Source: Acidobacteriota bacterium (GTDB taxonomy: Bacteria > Acidobacteriota > Thermoanaerobaculia > Multivoradales > Multivoraceae). From it: a stretch of 64,000 bases of DNA. The number at the start of each line of letters is the position of its first letter. The stretch's first letter is position 1. Below, in pieces: positions 9,628 through 18,311 of this stretch. The stretch covers positions 62,001-126,000 of the forward strand of contig JAJCXN010000039.1 in NCBI GenBank assembly GCA_029263415.1, given 5' to 3'. The translations under genes were made by a program, and so were the position numbers. The notes below the pieces were generated by a model that was not told the DNA's origin, did no database searches, and worked only from the letters and a program-made list of their open reading frames with translations.

Positions 9628-9705
9628 ACCCTGGGCGAAGACGTAAGCTCTATGGGTGCGCCGTGTTTGGCCCACCGACCGTCCCTTGATACTGGAGAGA
9701 CCTCT

Positions 9706-10734
9706 ATGCGGACCCAGCCCATGCCTCGGATCATTGTCTTGTCGGTTGTGCTGTGCGTTGGCATAGTGATCATGGCCCTGTGCGCGCCGTTGGCTGCCCA
9801 AACCGTCAAGATGGCCACGCTCTCTCCGGAAGGCTCGCCGTGGGACACGATTCTCAAGAAGATGGGTAACCGTTGGGAGCAGGAGACGGATGGCCGCGTG
9901 AAGTTGTCGCTTTACCCGGGCGGTGTCGCCGGAGACGAGCCCGACATCATCCGCAAGATGAAGATCGGGCAGTACCAAGCGTCTGCTCTGAGCGTTGCTG
10001 GGTTGGCTGATATTCACAAGGACTTCACGGTCTTTGAGATTCCGCTCTTCTACGACGACTTCAACGAGATGCGCACGGTACTCGAAGGATTGACGCCACG
10101 GCTCGATAGAGTGCTGGACGAGAAGGGCTTTAAGTTGCTCGGTTGGGGCTACGTGGGTTGGGTGTACTTCTTTGTCACCGAACCGGTGGCCAAGGTCTCT
10201 GACATGCAGGCGCTCAAGATCTTGACCCTCGCGGGTGATGAGACCTTGGTTCAATGGTGGCGGCGCAATGGCTTCAATCCAGTGGCGCTTGCGACTACCG
10301 ACATCTTGACCGGGCTCAAAACGGGGATGGTAGATGCAGTGACCATGCCGCCGCTCTATGCCATGCAGATGCAGTTCTATAAGAGTGCGCCCTACATGGC
10401 CGACGTTCCATTGGCGCCGATGATGGGGGCGATGCTGATCTCTAAGCGCAGTTGGAATCGGATGCGAGAAGAGGACCGCAAGGTGGTGCTCGCCGCAGCC
10501 AAAGAAGCGGAGCAGAAGATCTTCGACCAAATCCCCAAGTTGGACGAGACCGCGATCAAGCTGATGCAAGGGCAGGGCATGACGGTACTCGAGATCAATA
10601 GCAGCGCTCACTCAGCAGAGTGGCTGGAGGCCGCAGAGCGGTTTGCCAACGATATGCGCGGCACCATTGTTCCGGTGGATGTGTTCGATGAGGCCAAGGC
10701 GATTCGCGCCAAGCACCGCGGTGCTGGCGAGTAG
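9706..10734 (+). CDS. dctP: TRAP transporter substrate-binding protein (DctP family)
   Basis: I chose ATG 9706 (342 residues) over an in-frame start at 9652, because GGAGAG lies at 9694-9699 with good spacing. A signal peptide covers 1-32 (ending APLAAQ). The mature start TVKMATLSPEGSPWDTILKKM and the later FEIPLFYDDF and AVTMPPLYAM segments are typical of periplasmic DctP/TAXI-type binding proteins. These bind organic acids or related anions and hand them to a sodium-driven membrane pair. The permease gene follows 78 bp downstream. The ligand is not predictable; I do not see the usual arginine context clearly enough to claim a carboxylate. Confidence 0.9.
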   Translation: MRTQPMPRIIVLSVVLCVGIVIMALCAPLAAQTVKMATLSPEGSPWDTILKKMGNRWEQETDGRVKLSLYPGGVAGDEPDIIRKMKIGQYQASALSVAGLADIHKDFTVFEIPLFYDDFNEMRTVLEGLTPRLDRVLDEKGFKLLGWGYVGWVYFFVTEPVAKVSDMQALKILTLAGDETLVQWWRRNGFNPVALATTDILTGLKTGMVDAVTMPPLYAMQMQFYKSAPYMADVPLAPMMGAMLISKRSWNRMREEDRKVVLAAAKEAEQKIFDQIPKLDETAIKLMQGQGMTVLEINSSAHSAEWLEAAERFANDMRGTIVPVDVFDEAKAIRAKHRGAGE

Positions 10735-10812
10735 CTCCTCAAGCAAGCCTGGCCTTCTGCGAGCGATGTTTCGATCGATAGAGGGCGCAGATCTTGTTGG
10801 GACTTTTCGCCG

Positions 10813-12732
10813 GTGTGCCCTTACACTCCTGCGGTGACCTCCTCTATCCATCTTCGTCGCGCTGTTGGGCTTCTAAGCCGCGCCGAGAACATCCTCGCCG
10901 CGACCATTCTGCTGGCAATGGTCTTGCTGCCCGTGATCGAAGTGGTCGCGCGTCTGGGTATCGGTCGTGGCATCCCGGGTGGCATCCCGCTCACTCAGAA
11001 CCTGACCCTGTGGATCGGGTTTGTTGGCGCGGTGATCGCTGCGCGCGAGAACCGACTATTGCAGCTGGCAACCGGTAATTTCTTGCCGGAGCGCTACGCG
11101 GTGGCGGCCAAAGCCTTCACGCATGCAGTAGGTGCTGCTGTTTGTGTCTTGCTCGCGGAGGGCAGCCGGCAGCTGGTGGTGATCGAGCGCGACAGTCCGA
11201 TTGACCTCGCTCTTGGTATCAACACGTACCACGCACAACTCATCCTGCCGATCGCTTTTGGCCTGCTCGCGTTGCGTTTGGTTCTGAGCGCAGGTGTTGT
11301 GATTGAAGGGCCGGCTGAGGCGCTAGCGATAGGCGGGGCTGTTGCCGCGCCCGGAAGCCGTTCCTGGCCGGCGGTCGGTGTGGCCGGTTTGGGAATCTTG
11401 TTTGCACTCTGGATGACGCGGCAGCCCTTCTTCATCGAGGGACTAGAAATCGGTGCGGCCTGGCCTTGGATGGTTGTGCTGTTGATCGCGACCGTGCTGG
11501 GCGGTCCGATCTTTGTTGCGATCGGTGGTGCCGCTGTTGTCTTGTTTCTCGCCGACGGCATTCCGGTTGCAGCAATCCCGGTCGAGACCTACCGGTTGTC
11601 CGTCCAGCCGACGTTGGCGGCAATTCCGCTATTCACCCTGACCGGCTTCTTGCTGGCTGAGGGCAAGGCGTCGCAGCGATTGCTAGCTGTGTTTCGCGGA
11701 CTCTTCGGTTGGATACCGGGCGGAACCGCGGTGGTCTGCGCAGTACTCTGCGCCTTCTTTACCGTTTTTACGGGCGGATCTGGAGTGACCATCCTCGCTC
11801 TGGGGGGCCTGTTGTTTCAGGCTCTGCAAGCTGATCGCTATCGCGAACGCTTTTCGCTAGGACTGCTGACTGCGTCGGGGTCGCTGGGCCTCTTGTTGCC
11901 TCCAGCGTTGCCATTGATCTTGTATGGCATCGTCGCTGAGATTTCGATCGAGGACTTGTTCATTGGCGGCATCCTGCCGGGCCTGCTGATGATCGGTTTG
12001 CTCGCAGCATGGGGCCTGCGCGAAGGACTCAAAGGCAACGTGGCCCGCACGCCGTTTGTCGCTCAGGCCGCTCTTCGTGCGATTTGGAATGCGAAGTGGG
12101 AGCTGCTCTTGCCGTTCGTGATCTTGTACGCCATTTTCAGTGGGTTTGCCACGGTGGTGGAGGCGTCGGCGATAGCTTCTGCCTACGTCTTGGTCACCCA
12201 GTGTTTCGTTCACCGCGACGTCAGGATCCGATCAGATCTGCCACGAGTACTGGTGCAATGCTCGGTGCTGATCGGTGGCGTCCTGATCATTCTGGGTGTC
12301 TCGATGGGGCTCACCAGCTACCTGGTCGATGCGCGCATTGCGCAGAGTGTCCTGGAACTCGTGAGCGAGAACATCTCATCGAAGTTCGTGTTCTTGTTGT
12401 GCCTCAACGCATTCTTGTTGGTGGTCGGTTGTCTGATGGACATCTTCTCGGCGACAGTGGTTGTGGTTCCTTTGATCTTGCCGCTGGGGGCAGCGTTCGA
12501 CATTCATCCGGTGCATCTGGGGATCCTATTCATCGCTAATCTCGAACTGGGCTACTTAACCCCTCCGGTCGGTCTCAACCTGTTTCTAGCGAGCTATCGA
12601 TTCGAGCGACCACTGCTAGAGGTCTACCGCGCAGCGCTGCCGATGCTGGCGATCTTGGGCATTGGCGTCGTCCTCATCGCTTATTGGCCTGGGCTGACCC
12701 TCGGACTGCTGCAGTTGTTGGGCCGCCTGTAA
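10813..12732 (+). CDS. Fused TRAP transporter permease (DctQ-DctM)
   Basis: This 639-residue, very hydrophobic protein has two parts. Residues about 20-160 form the four-helix small subunit (DctQ-like; ENILAATILLAMVLLPVIEVVAR, then NLTLWIGFVGAVIAAREN). Residues about 200-635 form the large DctM subunit with some twelve helices (FVAIGGAAVVLFLADGIPVA, IPLFTLTGFLLAEG, FFTVFTGGSGVTI, SLGLLLPPALPLILYG, NLELGYLTPPVGLNLFLASYRF). TRAP systems are Na+ symporters that use the periplasmic binding protein encoded just upstream. Starts at GTG 10813 or GTG 10834 are both possible, and neither has a clear ribosome site. Q-M fusions are known in the family. Confidence 0.92.
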   Translation: MCPYTPAVTSSIHLRRAVGLLSRAENILAATILLAMVLLPVIEVVARLGIGRGIPGGIPLTQNLTLWIGFVGAVIAARENRLLQLATGNFLPERYAVAAKAFTHAVGAAVCVLLAEGSRQLVVIERDSPIDLALGINTYHAQLILPIAFGLLALRLVLSAGVVIEGPAEALAIGGAVAAPGSRSWPAVGVAGLGILFALWMTRQPFFIEGLEIGAAWPWMVVLLIATVLGGPIFVAIGGAAVVLFLADGIPVAAIPVETYRLSVQPTLAAIPLFTLTGFLLAEGKASQRLLAVFRGLFGWIPGGTAVVCAVLCAFFTVFTGGSGVTILALGGLLFQALQADRYRERFSLGLLTASGSLGLLLPPALPLILYGIVAEISIEDLFIGGILPGLLMIGLLAAWGLREGLKGNVARTPFVAQAALRAIWNAKWELLLPFVILYAIFSGFATVVEASAIASAYVLVTQCFVHRDVRIRSDLPRVLVQCSVLIGGVLIILGVSMGLTSYLVDARIAQSVLELVSENISSKFVFLLCLNAFLLVVGCLMDIFSATVVVVPLILPLGAAFDIHPVHLGILFIANLELGYLTPPVGLNLFLASYRFERPLLEVYRAALPMLAILGIGVVLIAYWPGLTLGLLQLLGRL

Positions 12733-12804
12733 GCTAGGGGTTCAATACAACTGGTCTAGCAGTCCTCGAGTGCTTCGTCGACTTGAACTAACCCCCTTCC
12801 TCGG

Positions 12805-15558
12805 ATGATAGAGATGAACGTTTGCGTCTGCTTTCCTAGCCCCCGCAGAGTCCAATGCGCGCTAATTGGCTTTGGCCTTGTGCTGTTGTTTGCGACCGTC
12901 GGCTGCTCAAGACCCGAGTCGCCAGATGCATTCAAGATCAGCGTGGCCCGAGATGGTGTCTATGCGGTGCCGTTCTCGGCGCTTGAGTCGGTTGGTCTGA
13001 AGGAGCCGCACCCTTCCGCCGATTTGGAGCTGACGCTGAACGGAGACCCTCTTCCGATTTGGGTCGAGGATGGAGGTGACGGCGAGTTTGGCCCTGGCGA
13101 TCATCTGGAGTTCCTCGGTTCGCACGCGCCCGGCGAGCGTTCTTACTTCTCCGAGCACGACGTCTTGAATCACTACCGGTTGGCCGTCTCCTCCGTGGCA
13201 GACGCCTCGAACGACACCGGCCCGCTCCGCTACCAACCGGCGCAAACAGCACCCCGAAAGCAACAGGATAAACGGCCATCACTTGTGGCCGTCAACCGCC
13301 ATCTGGAAGAAGACAAGTTGCTGGTTCGCTTTGCCGCGAACCGAGACGGAGATGATCCGGAACCGTGGTACTGGGCTCGCCTGACCCAGATCGACAAGCG
13401 GCCATGGAACACCGAGTTCACCATGCAAGGGTTGAACAAACAGGCGGGGCCGGTTTCGCTGCGGGTGGGGTTCCGTGGTTGGTCGAAGCAGCAACGGCGT
13501 CGTCGGGTTGGAACCGGCCAGTCTGCTGAGCGCGAGCTCGCCGAGCAAATGGATCATCACGTCGAGGTGAGGATCGGTAAGGAAGTTGTGGGCGTGGGTG
13601 AGTGGAACGCTCAGGACGACTTTGTGCTGGAGGTGGCCGACGTCTCGGCGTTCGTCAAGCCGGGTCGCAATGTTCTTCAGGTCCTTGTCCCGCGGCGTAC
13701 GGTCCCGGCTCGCGGTGACCAAGAGGAACAGCAACTGGTAGACGTGGTGCTGCTCAATTGGGTGGAAATCGGCTACCGCCGTTCAGTCGTGTTTGGTGAA
13801 CAGGGGTTCGCTGGAGCAGTCGGCGGCGAGCTCATCGTTGCTGGCATAACCGAGCGTGGCCAGGGAGTTGCTCTGGCTGGCGGTGAACGCCTCGATCTGC
13901 AAGCTCAGGGCGCTGCTGCCGCGCGGGTAAGGTGGACGCTGGACGGGAATGACGGATTGGACGGTGCGGGCGAGTTGGTCTATGCACCGGTTCTCTTTGA
14001 ACCGGAAGCGATCGTCGCGGACCTGCCGTCCGCCCTGCTGCAGACCGACCAGCAGGCCGACTATCTGATGATCGCGCCCCGTCACCTCGCTGCTGAGGTT
14101 GAGCCGCTAGCCGATTTTCATCGCGCACGAGGCCTCAGTACCAAGATCGTCGACATTGCGGATGTTTTTGATGAGTTCAGTCACGGCCAGCCGCATCCTG
14201 ATGGTTTGAGAGATTTCATCAAGCATGCGTACCACGAGTGGCAGGACCCTGCACCGCGGTTCGTGTTGCTGGTCGGAGATGCTAGCTGGGATGTCAGAAA
14301 CCTCGAAGGCGAAGACCAGCGCTATGCCGACTGGACGTATCGCAATAACGAGGTGCGGCGATTCGCCAAGAACGGCAGCACTTCGTATAGCGAGGAGTTG
14401 TTGGGGCGCAATCGCAATCTGATCCCGACTTGGCGCTACCACACGTACGAAGGTCAGGCCGCCAGCGACAACTACTTCGCCATGCTCGCAGGCGACGACT
14501 TTATTCCGGAGTTGGCCGTTGGGCGCTTCCCGGTCACTGAGCCGGAAGAGGTCAGGGCGATCGTTCAGAAGACGATCCGCTACATGGACAAGCCGGAGGT
14601 AGGCCCTTGGCGTCGCGCTGTTCTGTGGGTGACCAACGAGAGCAAGGGCTACCAACGCAACAACGAGAAGATCGCTTCTAAACTCGGTACCCGAGGATAC
14701 GACGCGATGCGTGTGTACCCGCAGCGAGAAGAAGCGGATAACGTCCTGCACCAGCAGCGCTTGCTGGACGCTTTCAACGAGGGCGTGTCGATGGTTAACT
14801 TCATTGGCCACGGCGGTCGCTATATTTGGCGAACCGGACCGCCGGACCCGGCCAAGAATCACGACCTATTCACCTTGGATCACCTCGACGAGCTGCAGCC
14901 AAACGGCAAGCTCCCGGTGGTTGTGAGCCTGACCTGCTACTCGGCCCCCTTCGATCACCCGACTGCGGACTCGATCGGCGAGAAGTTTCTGCGCATGTCG
15001 GATCGAGGCGCTATCGGCGTGTTTGCCGCGTCGTGGCGCAACAGCCCGACTGCGCGGTTGAGTGAGTCAGTGATGGGTGCGCTTGCAGATCCTGAGTTCA
15101 CCTCGATCGGTGAAGCCGTGACCTACGGCAAGAGTCAGGTACGCAGTCCGATGATCTTGAATACCTACAACTACTTTGGGGATCCTGCGGTGCCCCTTGC
15201 AAGACCTGTGGGCGAGGTTGGCCTCCAGCACTTAGCGGATTCCGATCAGGTCCAACTTCAACTTCGCGGACCGCGCGAGTCAGGCGGTGGCGCAGAGGGT
15301 GAGGAGGCCACTCCCCCAGCGTTGGGTCGCATAGTGGACCTCGATGCGCAGGTCTTTGTGGAGTGGTTGGATCCGTCAGGAGTGAGCATTCGCGAGGTCG
15401 AGGTCGAGGTTGCTGATGGCGTCGGGTCGATCGGCTGCGAGGGTGGATGCGGCAACGGCGGTTCGCTGCGGGCCTATGCTTGGGCCAAGCGAAAGAACTG
15501 GGATGCCGTTGGCAGCATCACCTTCACAGCGTCCAGCGCTGCAGCAAGTGGCGGCTAG
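12805..15558 (+). CDS. Secreted gingipain-like cysteine peptidase (family C25)
   Basis: The 917-residue product has a signal segment of lipoprotein type (hydrophobic 20-34, then VGC; the lipobox is weak). The N-terminal 380 residues are beta-rich, and the catalytic domain covers about 400-810. Its key residues are His669 in NFIGHGG and Cys711 in VVSLTCYSAPF, which fits the C25 catalytic pair. Upstream lie YLMIAPRHL and the FVLLVGDASWD strand, and the domain ends ILNTYNYFGDPAVPL, all usual for the family. I see no type IX sorting tail; the C-terminus is a short beta domain and a Ser/Ala tail. It probably cleaves extracellular proteins, feeding peptides to uptake systems. A small lipoprotein gene follows 50 bp downstream. 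Confidence 0.85.
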   Translation: MIEMNVCVCFPSPRRVQCALIGFGLVLLFATVGCSRPESPDAFKISVARDGVYAVPFSALESVGLKEPHPSADLELTLNGDPLPIWVEDGGDGEFGPGDHLEFLGSHAPGERSYFSEHDVLNHYRLAVSSVADASNDTGPLRYQPAQTAPRKQQDKRPSLVAVNRHLEEDKLLVRFAANRDGDDPEPWYWARLTQIDKRPWNTEFTMQGLNKQAGPVSLRVGFRGWSKQQRRRRVGTGQSAERELAEQMDHHVEVRIGKEVVGVGEWNAQDDFVLEVADVSAFVKPGRNVLQVLVPRRTVPARGDQEEQQLVDVVLLNWVEIGYRRSVVFGEQGFAGAVGGELIVAGITERGQGVALAGGERLDLQAQGAAAARVRWTLDGNDGLDGAGELVYAPVLFEPEAIVADLPSALLQTDQQADYLMIAPRHLAAEVEPLADFHRARGLSTKIVDIADVFDEFSHGQPHPDGLRDFIKHAYHEWQDPAPRFVLLVGDASWDVRNLEGEDQRYADWTYRNNEVRRFAKNGSTSYSEELLGRNRNLIPTWRYHTYEGQAASDNYFAMLAGDDFIPELAVGRFPVTEPEEVRAIVQKTIRYMDKPEVGPWRRAVLWVTNESKGYQRNNEKIASKLGTRGYDAMRVYPQREEADNVLHQQRLLDAFNEGVSMVNFIGHGGRYIWRTGPPDPAKNHDLFTLDHLDELQPNGKLPVVVSLTCYSAPFDHPTADSIGEKFLRMSDRGAIGVFAASWRNSPTARLSESVMGALADPEFTSIGEAVTYGKSQVRSPMILNTYNYFGDPAVPLARPVGEVGLQHLADSDQVQLQLRGPRESGGGAEGEEATPPALGRIVDLDAQVFVEWLDPSGVSIREVEVEVADGVGSIGCEGGCGNGGSLRAYAWAKRKNWDAVGSITFTASSAAASGG

Positions 15559-15608
15559 GGCGAGGCTGGCACCCTTGAGCGCTGGATGTTCCTGCTAACC
15601 TCCGCCTC

Positions 15609-16124
15609 ATGAAAACCCAATCTCGATCTCATGGTAGGCCTCGTGTTGACGCCAGTCGTGTTGACGCCAGCCGTGTGGCCACCAGTGTTGTTGCCGGGTT
15701 GGTGTTGTGCCTCTCGTTGTCCTCTTGCACTGCTCATGAGGAGGCCGGCGAAGCGGAGGCGCGGCTCCCAGGGGAAGAGGCACAAGCGCCGTCAGCACAG
15801 GTACCGCCAGCTCAAGAACCTGGCGCGGGTCCAGACGACAGCCTCCACAACACGCTGCGTTGGCAGACGGCGACCGAGGTCGATAACTTCGGTTTTGACA
15901 TCTTCCGAGCTGACAACGAGGAGGGACCGTTCGAGAAGATCAACGGTGACCCGGTGGCTGGTGCAGGCACCGTCGACGAGCCGCAATCGTACGTCTATGT
16001 CGACCGAACCAACGACCCGACGCGGGCCTACTACTACTACGTTGAGTCGATCTCGATGGCGAACGTGCGCGAGCACTTCACTCCCGTGCTCAGGGCGAAG
16101 GCTAAGACTCCTGTAGCCGATTAG
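15609..16124 (+). CDS. Small lipoprotein with fibronectin type III-like domain
   Basis: The 171-residue product has a lipoprotein signal with lipobox LSSC near residue 40. It is preceded by an unusual Arg/Ser-rich leader built from three 15-bp tandem repeats (RVDASRVDASRVA, DNA 15642-15686). A Pro/Glu/Ala-rich linker follows. Residues about 80-165 read as one FnIII-like domain (NTLRWQTATEVDNFGFDIFR, then YVYVDRTNDPTRAYYYYVES). This domain commonly serves as a spacer or adhesion module at the surface of peptidases and glycosidases. Its position right behind the C25 peptidase suggests a partner or surface anchor for it, which is inference. The internal repeats could vary the leader length between strains. 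Confidence 0.7.
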   Translation: MKTQSRSHGRPRVDASRVDASRVATSVVAGLVLCLSLSSCTAHEEAGEAEARLPGEEAQAPSAQVPPAQEPGAGPDDSLHNTLRWQTATEVDNFGFDIFRADNEEGPFEKINGDPVAGAGTVDEPQSYVYVDRTNDPTRAYYYYVESISMANVREHFTPVLRAKAKTPVAD

Positions 16125-16142
16125 GCTCAGGGCTTACAACCG

Positions 16143-16163
16143 GGGAGTCTCACCACAGGCTGC
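16143..16163. repeat. Solo copy of the MITE-like element's end
   Basis: These 21 bp (GGGAGTCTCACCACAGGCTGC) match 20 of 21 bases of the right end of the 338-bp element (18628-18648). They sit just past the stop of the desaturase gene (minus strand). The rest of the element is absent, so this is either a remnant or a shared short interspersed repeat. Confidence 0.6.
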
Positions 16164-16169
16164 TCGGGC

Positions 16170-17096
16170 TCAGCTGGCGACTACCGGCTGGTCGCGCACA
16201 TCTGGGTCCGGCACGGTCAGCTTTGCGACCACTTCGCGATAGCCATGAGCGATGTCGGCGTTGGCGTAGAAACCACGCTCTCGGAGGAGCTTGTGCAAGA
16301 GCGCGAGGCGATAAGGAGGCACGCTCGGCAGCAAGTGGTGCTCGAGATGAAAGTTGACGGAGTTGGGAGCCAAGGTCAGTCGCTCCCACCACCGCGCGAT
16401 CGTGGTGCGCGTGTGCAAGCGTGGATCAGCATCAAACAGATCGGGCACGACCGCGTGCTCAGCCGCCTGGCGAAGGCGGGAGACCAGCATGTTGGTCGTC
16501 AACCAGGCACCGATCCACAGCAAATAGAGTTCTGGTCGGCCTACCGCTACCAAGCTTCCTAGGATGACCGAGTTGGCGATCAGCGGTCGCCACAGCAAAG
16601 GAAATCCACCGAAGCGGGCGGTGGCATAGAGCGTGCGTGCGCCGGTCCAGCCGACGAGGTCGCGAATGACCTTGCGACGGAAGCTCCACTTCGACACAGC
16701 GTAATTCTTGTAGTTGCCGAGATCGGGATCGTCGTGCGATCCCGCCTTGAGGTGGTGGCGGAGATGCTTGCTTACATAACTGTCCATGTCGCTCATCACC
16801 GGAGCGCCACACAACCAACGCCCCACAAACTCGTTGGTTTTAGGAGAGGTGAACAGTCCGCGGTGTCCGCAATCGTGCATTAGCACTGAGATGCCCAACT
16901 GACGTCCGCCGATGAGCACCAATGCCACCAGCACCGTCAGGGGATTCCCGAAGAGTCCCACCAAGGCAATTGACGCAGCGATCAAGGCCCAATTGAATAC
17001 CAGCGACCATGTCGCAAGCCAGTTGCTCTTGGTGTGGAGGGAACGCCACTCCTCCTTGGAGAGGAGGGCGCGGACTTCTGTGGCAGTCGAGCTCAT
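16170..17096 (-). CDS. Membrane fatty-acid desaturase
   Basis: The 308-residue product has four hydrophobic segments and the three histidine boxes of di-iron acyl desaturases: HDCGH (74-78), HLRHH (111-115) and HLEHH (250-254). The HxxHH third box and its surroundings (NSVNFHLEHHLLPSVPPYRL) are typical of front-end or DesA-like fatty-acid desaturases that use O2 and an electron donor to insert a double bond in membrane lipids. Length and start are normal, and no donor gene is adjacent. The alternative, a ceramide- or carotenoid-modifying member of the same superfamily, cannot be excluded. Just past the stop lies a repeat end shared with the element at 18312-18649. Confidence 0.92.
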   Translation of the reverse strand: MSSTATEVRALLSKEEWRSLHTKSNWLATWSLVFNWALIAASIALVGLFGNPLTVLVALVLIGGRQLGISVLMHDCGHRGLFTSPKTNEFVGRWLCGAPVMSDMDSYVSKHLRHHLKAGSHDDPDLGNYKNYAVSKWSFRRKVIRDLVGWTGARTLYATARFGGFPLLWRPLIANSVILGSLVAVGRPELYLLWIGAWLTTNMLVSRLRQAAEHAVVPDLFDADPRLHTRTTIARWWERLTLAPNSVNFHLEHHLLPSVPPYRLALLHKLLRERGFYANADIAHGYREVVAKLTVPDPDVRDQPVVAS

Positions 17097-17161
17097 GAGC
17101 GAATGCTAGCGCACCCGCTCAAGTCGAAGGGCAGAGGCGCGCCTCCCGCGTGAGCGAGCGA

Positions 17162-17512
17162 CTACTCAGGCGACCATACCGCTAGCTCGTTGTTGGCAGG
17201 GTCCAGAAAATGGAAGCGGCGGCCGCCTGGAAACGCGTAGATCTCCTGCTGGATGCGACCGCCGGCTTTGACGATTCTCGCTTGAGTCGCCTCGAGATCC
17301 TCCGCAAAGAGCACAACGAGTGGGCTTTGTGCTGGCACGTGAGCGTCGCCCTCAAACAGCTCAAAGCCGCCGGTCTCGTTGTTGAACCCGGCGTAGCTTG
17401 GACCGTAGTCGGTGAACTCCCAGCCGAGCGCTTGGCGGTAAAACGTCTGCGTCGCCGCCATGTCGTTGGTGGAAAACTGAAGGTAGTGCGGTTTGTAGAC
17501 GGGTTCGCTCAT
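17162..17512 (-). CDS. VOC-superfamily protein (glyoxalase/dioxygenase fold)
   Basis: I start at ATG 17512 (116 residues), because AAAGGA lies six bases before it; the longer open frame upstream runs through a minisatellite and is not protein-like. The product has the paired beta-alpha-beta-beta-beta modules of the VOC fold: KPHYLQFSTNDMAATQTFY at the start and FLDPANNELAVWSPE at the end. The HYL/H entry and terminal FxDPxxNxLxxWxP are standard. Members include glyoxalase I, fosfomycin-resistance enzymes and dioxygenases. The substrate is not predictable, and single-domain proteins like this act as dimers. The leader of this gene contains the 13-bp tandem repeats at 17616-17680. Confidence 0.82.
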   Translation of the reverse strand: MSEPVYKPHYLQFSTNDMAATQTFYRQALGWEFTDYGPSYAGFNNETGGFELFEGDAHVPAQSPLVVLFAEDLEATQARIVKAGGRIQQEIYAFPGGRRFHFLDPANNELAVWSPE

Positions 17513-17615
17513 CGGCGTCCTTTGGGTTGTGGGGGGAGTGCTGTTGCCGGAGCCTGCTCGCGCGTCGTCGGCTCGACCTACGTTATGGGGCCCCCATGAC
17601 AGGGTGCTGTCAGCA

Positions 17616-17680
17616 GAGATCGCCAGGTGAGATCGCCAGGTGAGAACGCCCGGTGAGATCGACAAGTGAGATCGGCAGGC
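17616..17680. repeat. Five tandem 13-bp units (minisatellite)
   Basis: Five head-to-tail copies of GAGATCGCCAGGT run from 17616 to 17680. The first two are identical, and the other three differ at two to four positions (for example GAGAACGCCCGGT, GAGATCGACAAGT). The array lies between the GNAT stop and the VOC start, about 105 bp upstream of the latter on the minus strand. Copy number may vary and could alter expression. Confidence 0.85.
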
Positions 17681-17708
17681 GCCAGGGCATCTGGGCCGCC
17701 TCTCAAGG

Positions 17709-18305
17709 CTATGTGCGCTCCAAAAGGAAGCCGAGTCCACGTTTGACGGTTGGCCATTCGCTGTCAATGATCGAGTAGACCACCGTGTCGCGCACCGTGC
17801 CGTCCGCCAGGGATTGGTGATTGCGCAGAATTCCGTCTTGCTGTGCGCCCAGCCGTTCGATCGCGCGCCGGGACGAACGGTTCAAGCGATGGGTCCGGAG
17901 TTCAACTGCGATGGCGTCCAAGTTCTCGAAGGCGTTGCTCAGAAGCAGCAGCTTGCACTCGGTGTTAATGCCAGAGCGTTGAGCACTCTTTGCGTACCAG
18001 GTGTAGCCGATTTCGAGTCGATGGTTGGCACGGTCGATGTTGCAGTAGCGCGTTGATCCAACGATCTCGCCGCTCGCAAGATCCCGCACCACAAACGGCA
18101 TACCTACGCCCCGCTTGCGCATGTCGAGCGCCTCAGCCACATAGGCTGCGGTGGGAGGCCCGGGTTCGGGAACGAAGGTGAACCACAAACGCCAAAGTTC
18201 GCCGTCGCGTGCGGCACTCTCGAGCGCGGCGATGTGTTCGGTCTGAAGCGCTTCGAGTGCCACCCGATCGCCACGGAGCTCGTCTGGCTGGGTCCAGTCG
18301 CTCAT
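17709..18305 (-). CDS. GNAT-family N-acetyltransferase (RimJ/RimL type)
   Basis: I start at ATG 18305 (198 residues, MSDWTQPDELRG); the open frame further upstream is only the translated inverted-repeat element. The order of segments fits the RimJ/RimL/SpeG branch of GNAT: RVALEALQTEHIAALESAA at the start, a middle VRDLASGEIVGSTRYCNIDR strand, then LEIGYTWYAKSAQRSGINTECKL with the acetyl-CoA loop shortened to QRSGIN, and a final AIERLGAQQDGILRNH. Such enzymes acetylate amino groups of proteins or small molecules. The start codon lies only 7 bp from the left end of the MITE-like element, so its promoter must lie in or beyond that element. Confidence 0.85.
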   Translation of the reverse strand: MSDWTQPDELRGDRVALEALQTEHIAALESAARDGELWRLWFTFVPEPGPPTAAYVAEALDMRKRGVGMPFVVRDLASGEIVGSTRYCNIDRANHRLEIGYTWYAKSAQRSGINTECKLLLLSNAFENLDAIAVELRTHRLNRSSRRAIERLGAQQDGILRNHQSLADGTVRDTVVYSIIDSEWPTVKRGLGFLLERT

Positions 18306-18311
18306 GGGTCT

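Noticed and set aside
9610-10611. 333-codon minus-strand open frame
   Set aside because: It is antisense to the clear dctP gene, with a His/Arg-rich composition typical of a shadow frame in GC-rich DNA.
14107-14862. 251-codon minus-strand open frame
   Set aside because: It lies within the C25 peptidase gene and has no recognisable domain or ribosome site.
17616-17680. CRISPR array
   Set aside because: The 13-bp units are directly tandem with no spacers, and no cas gene is nearby.
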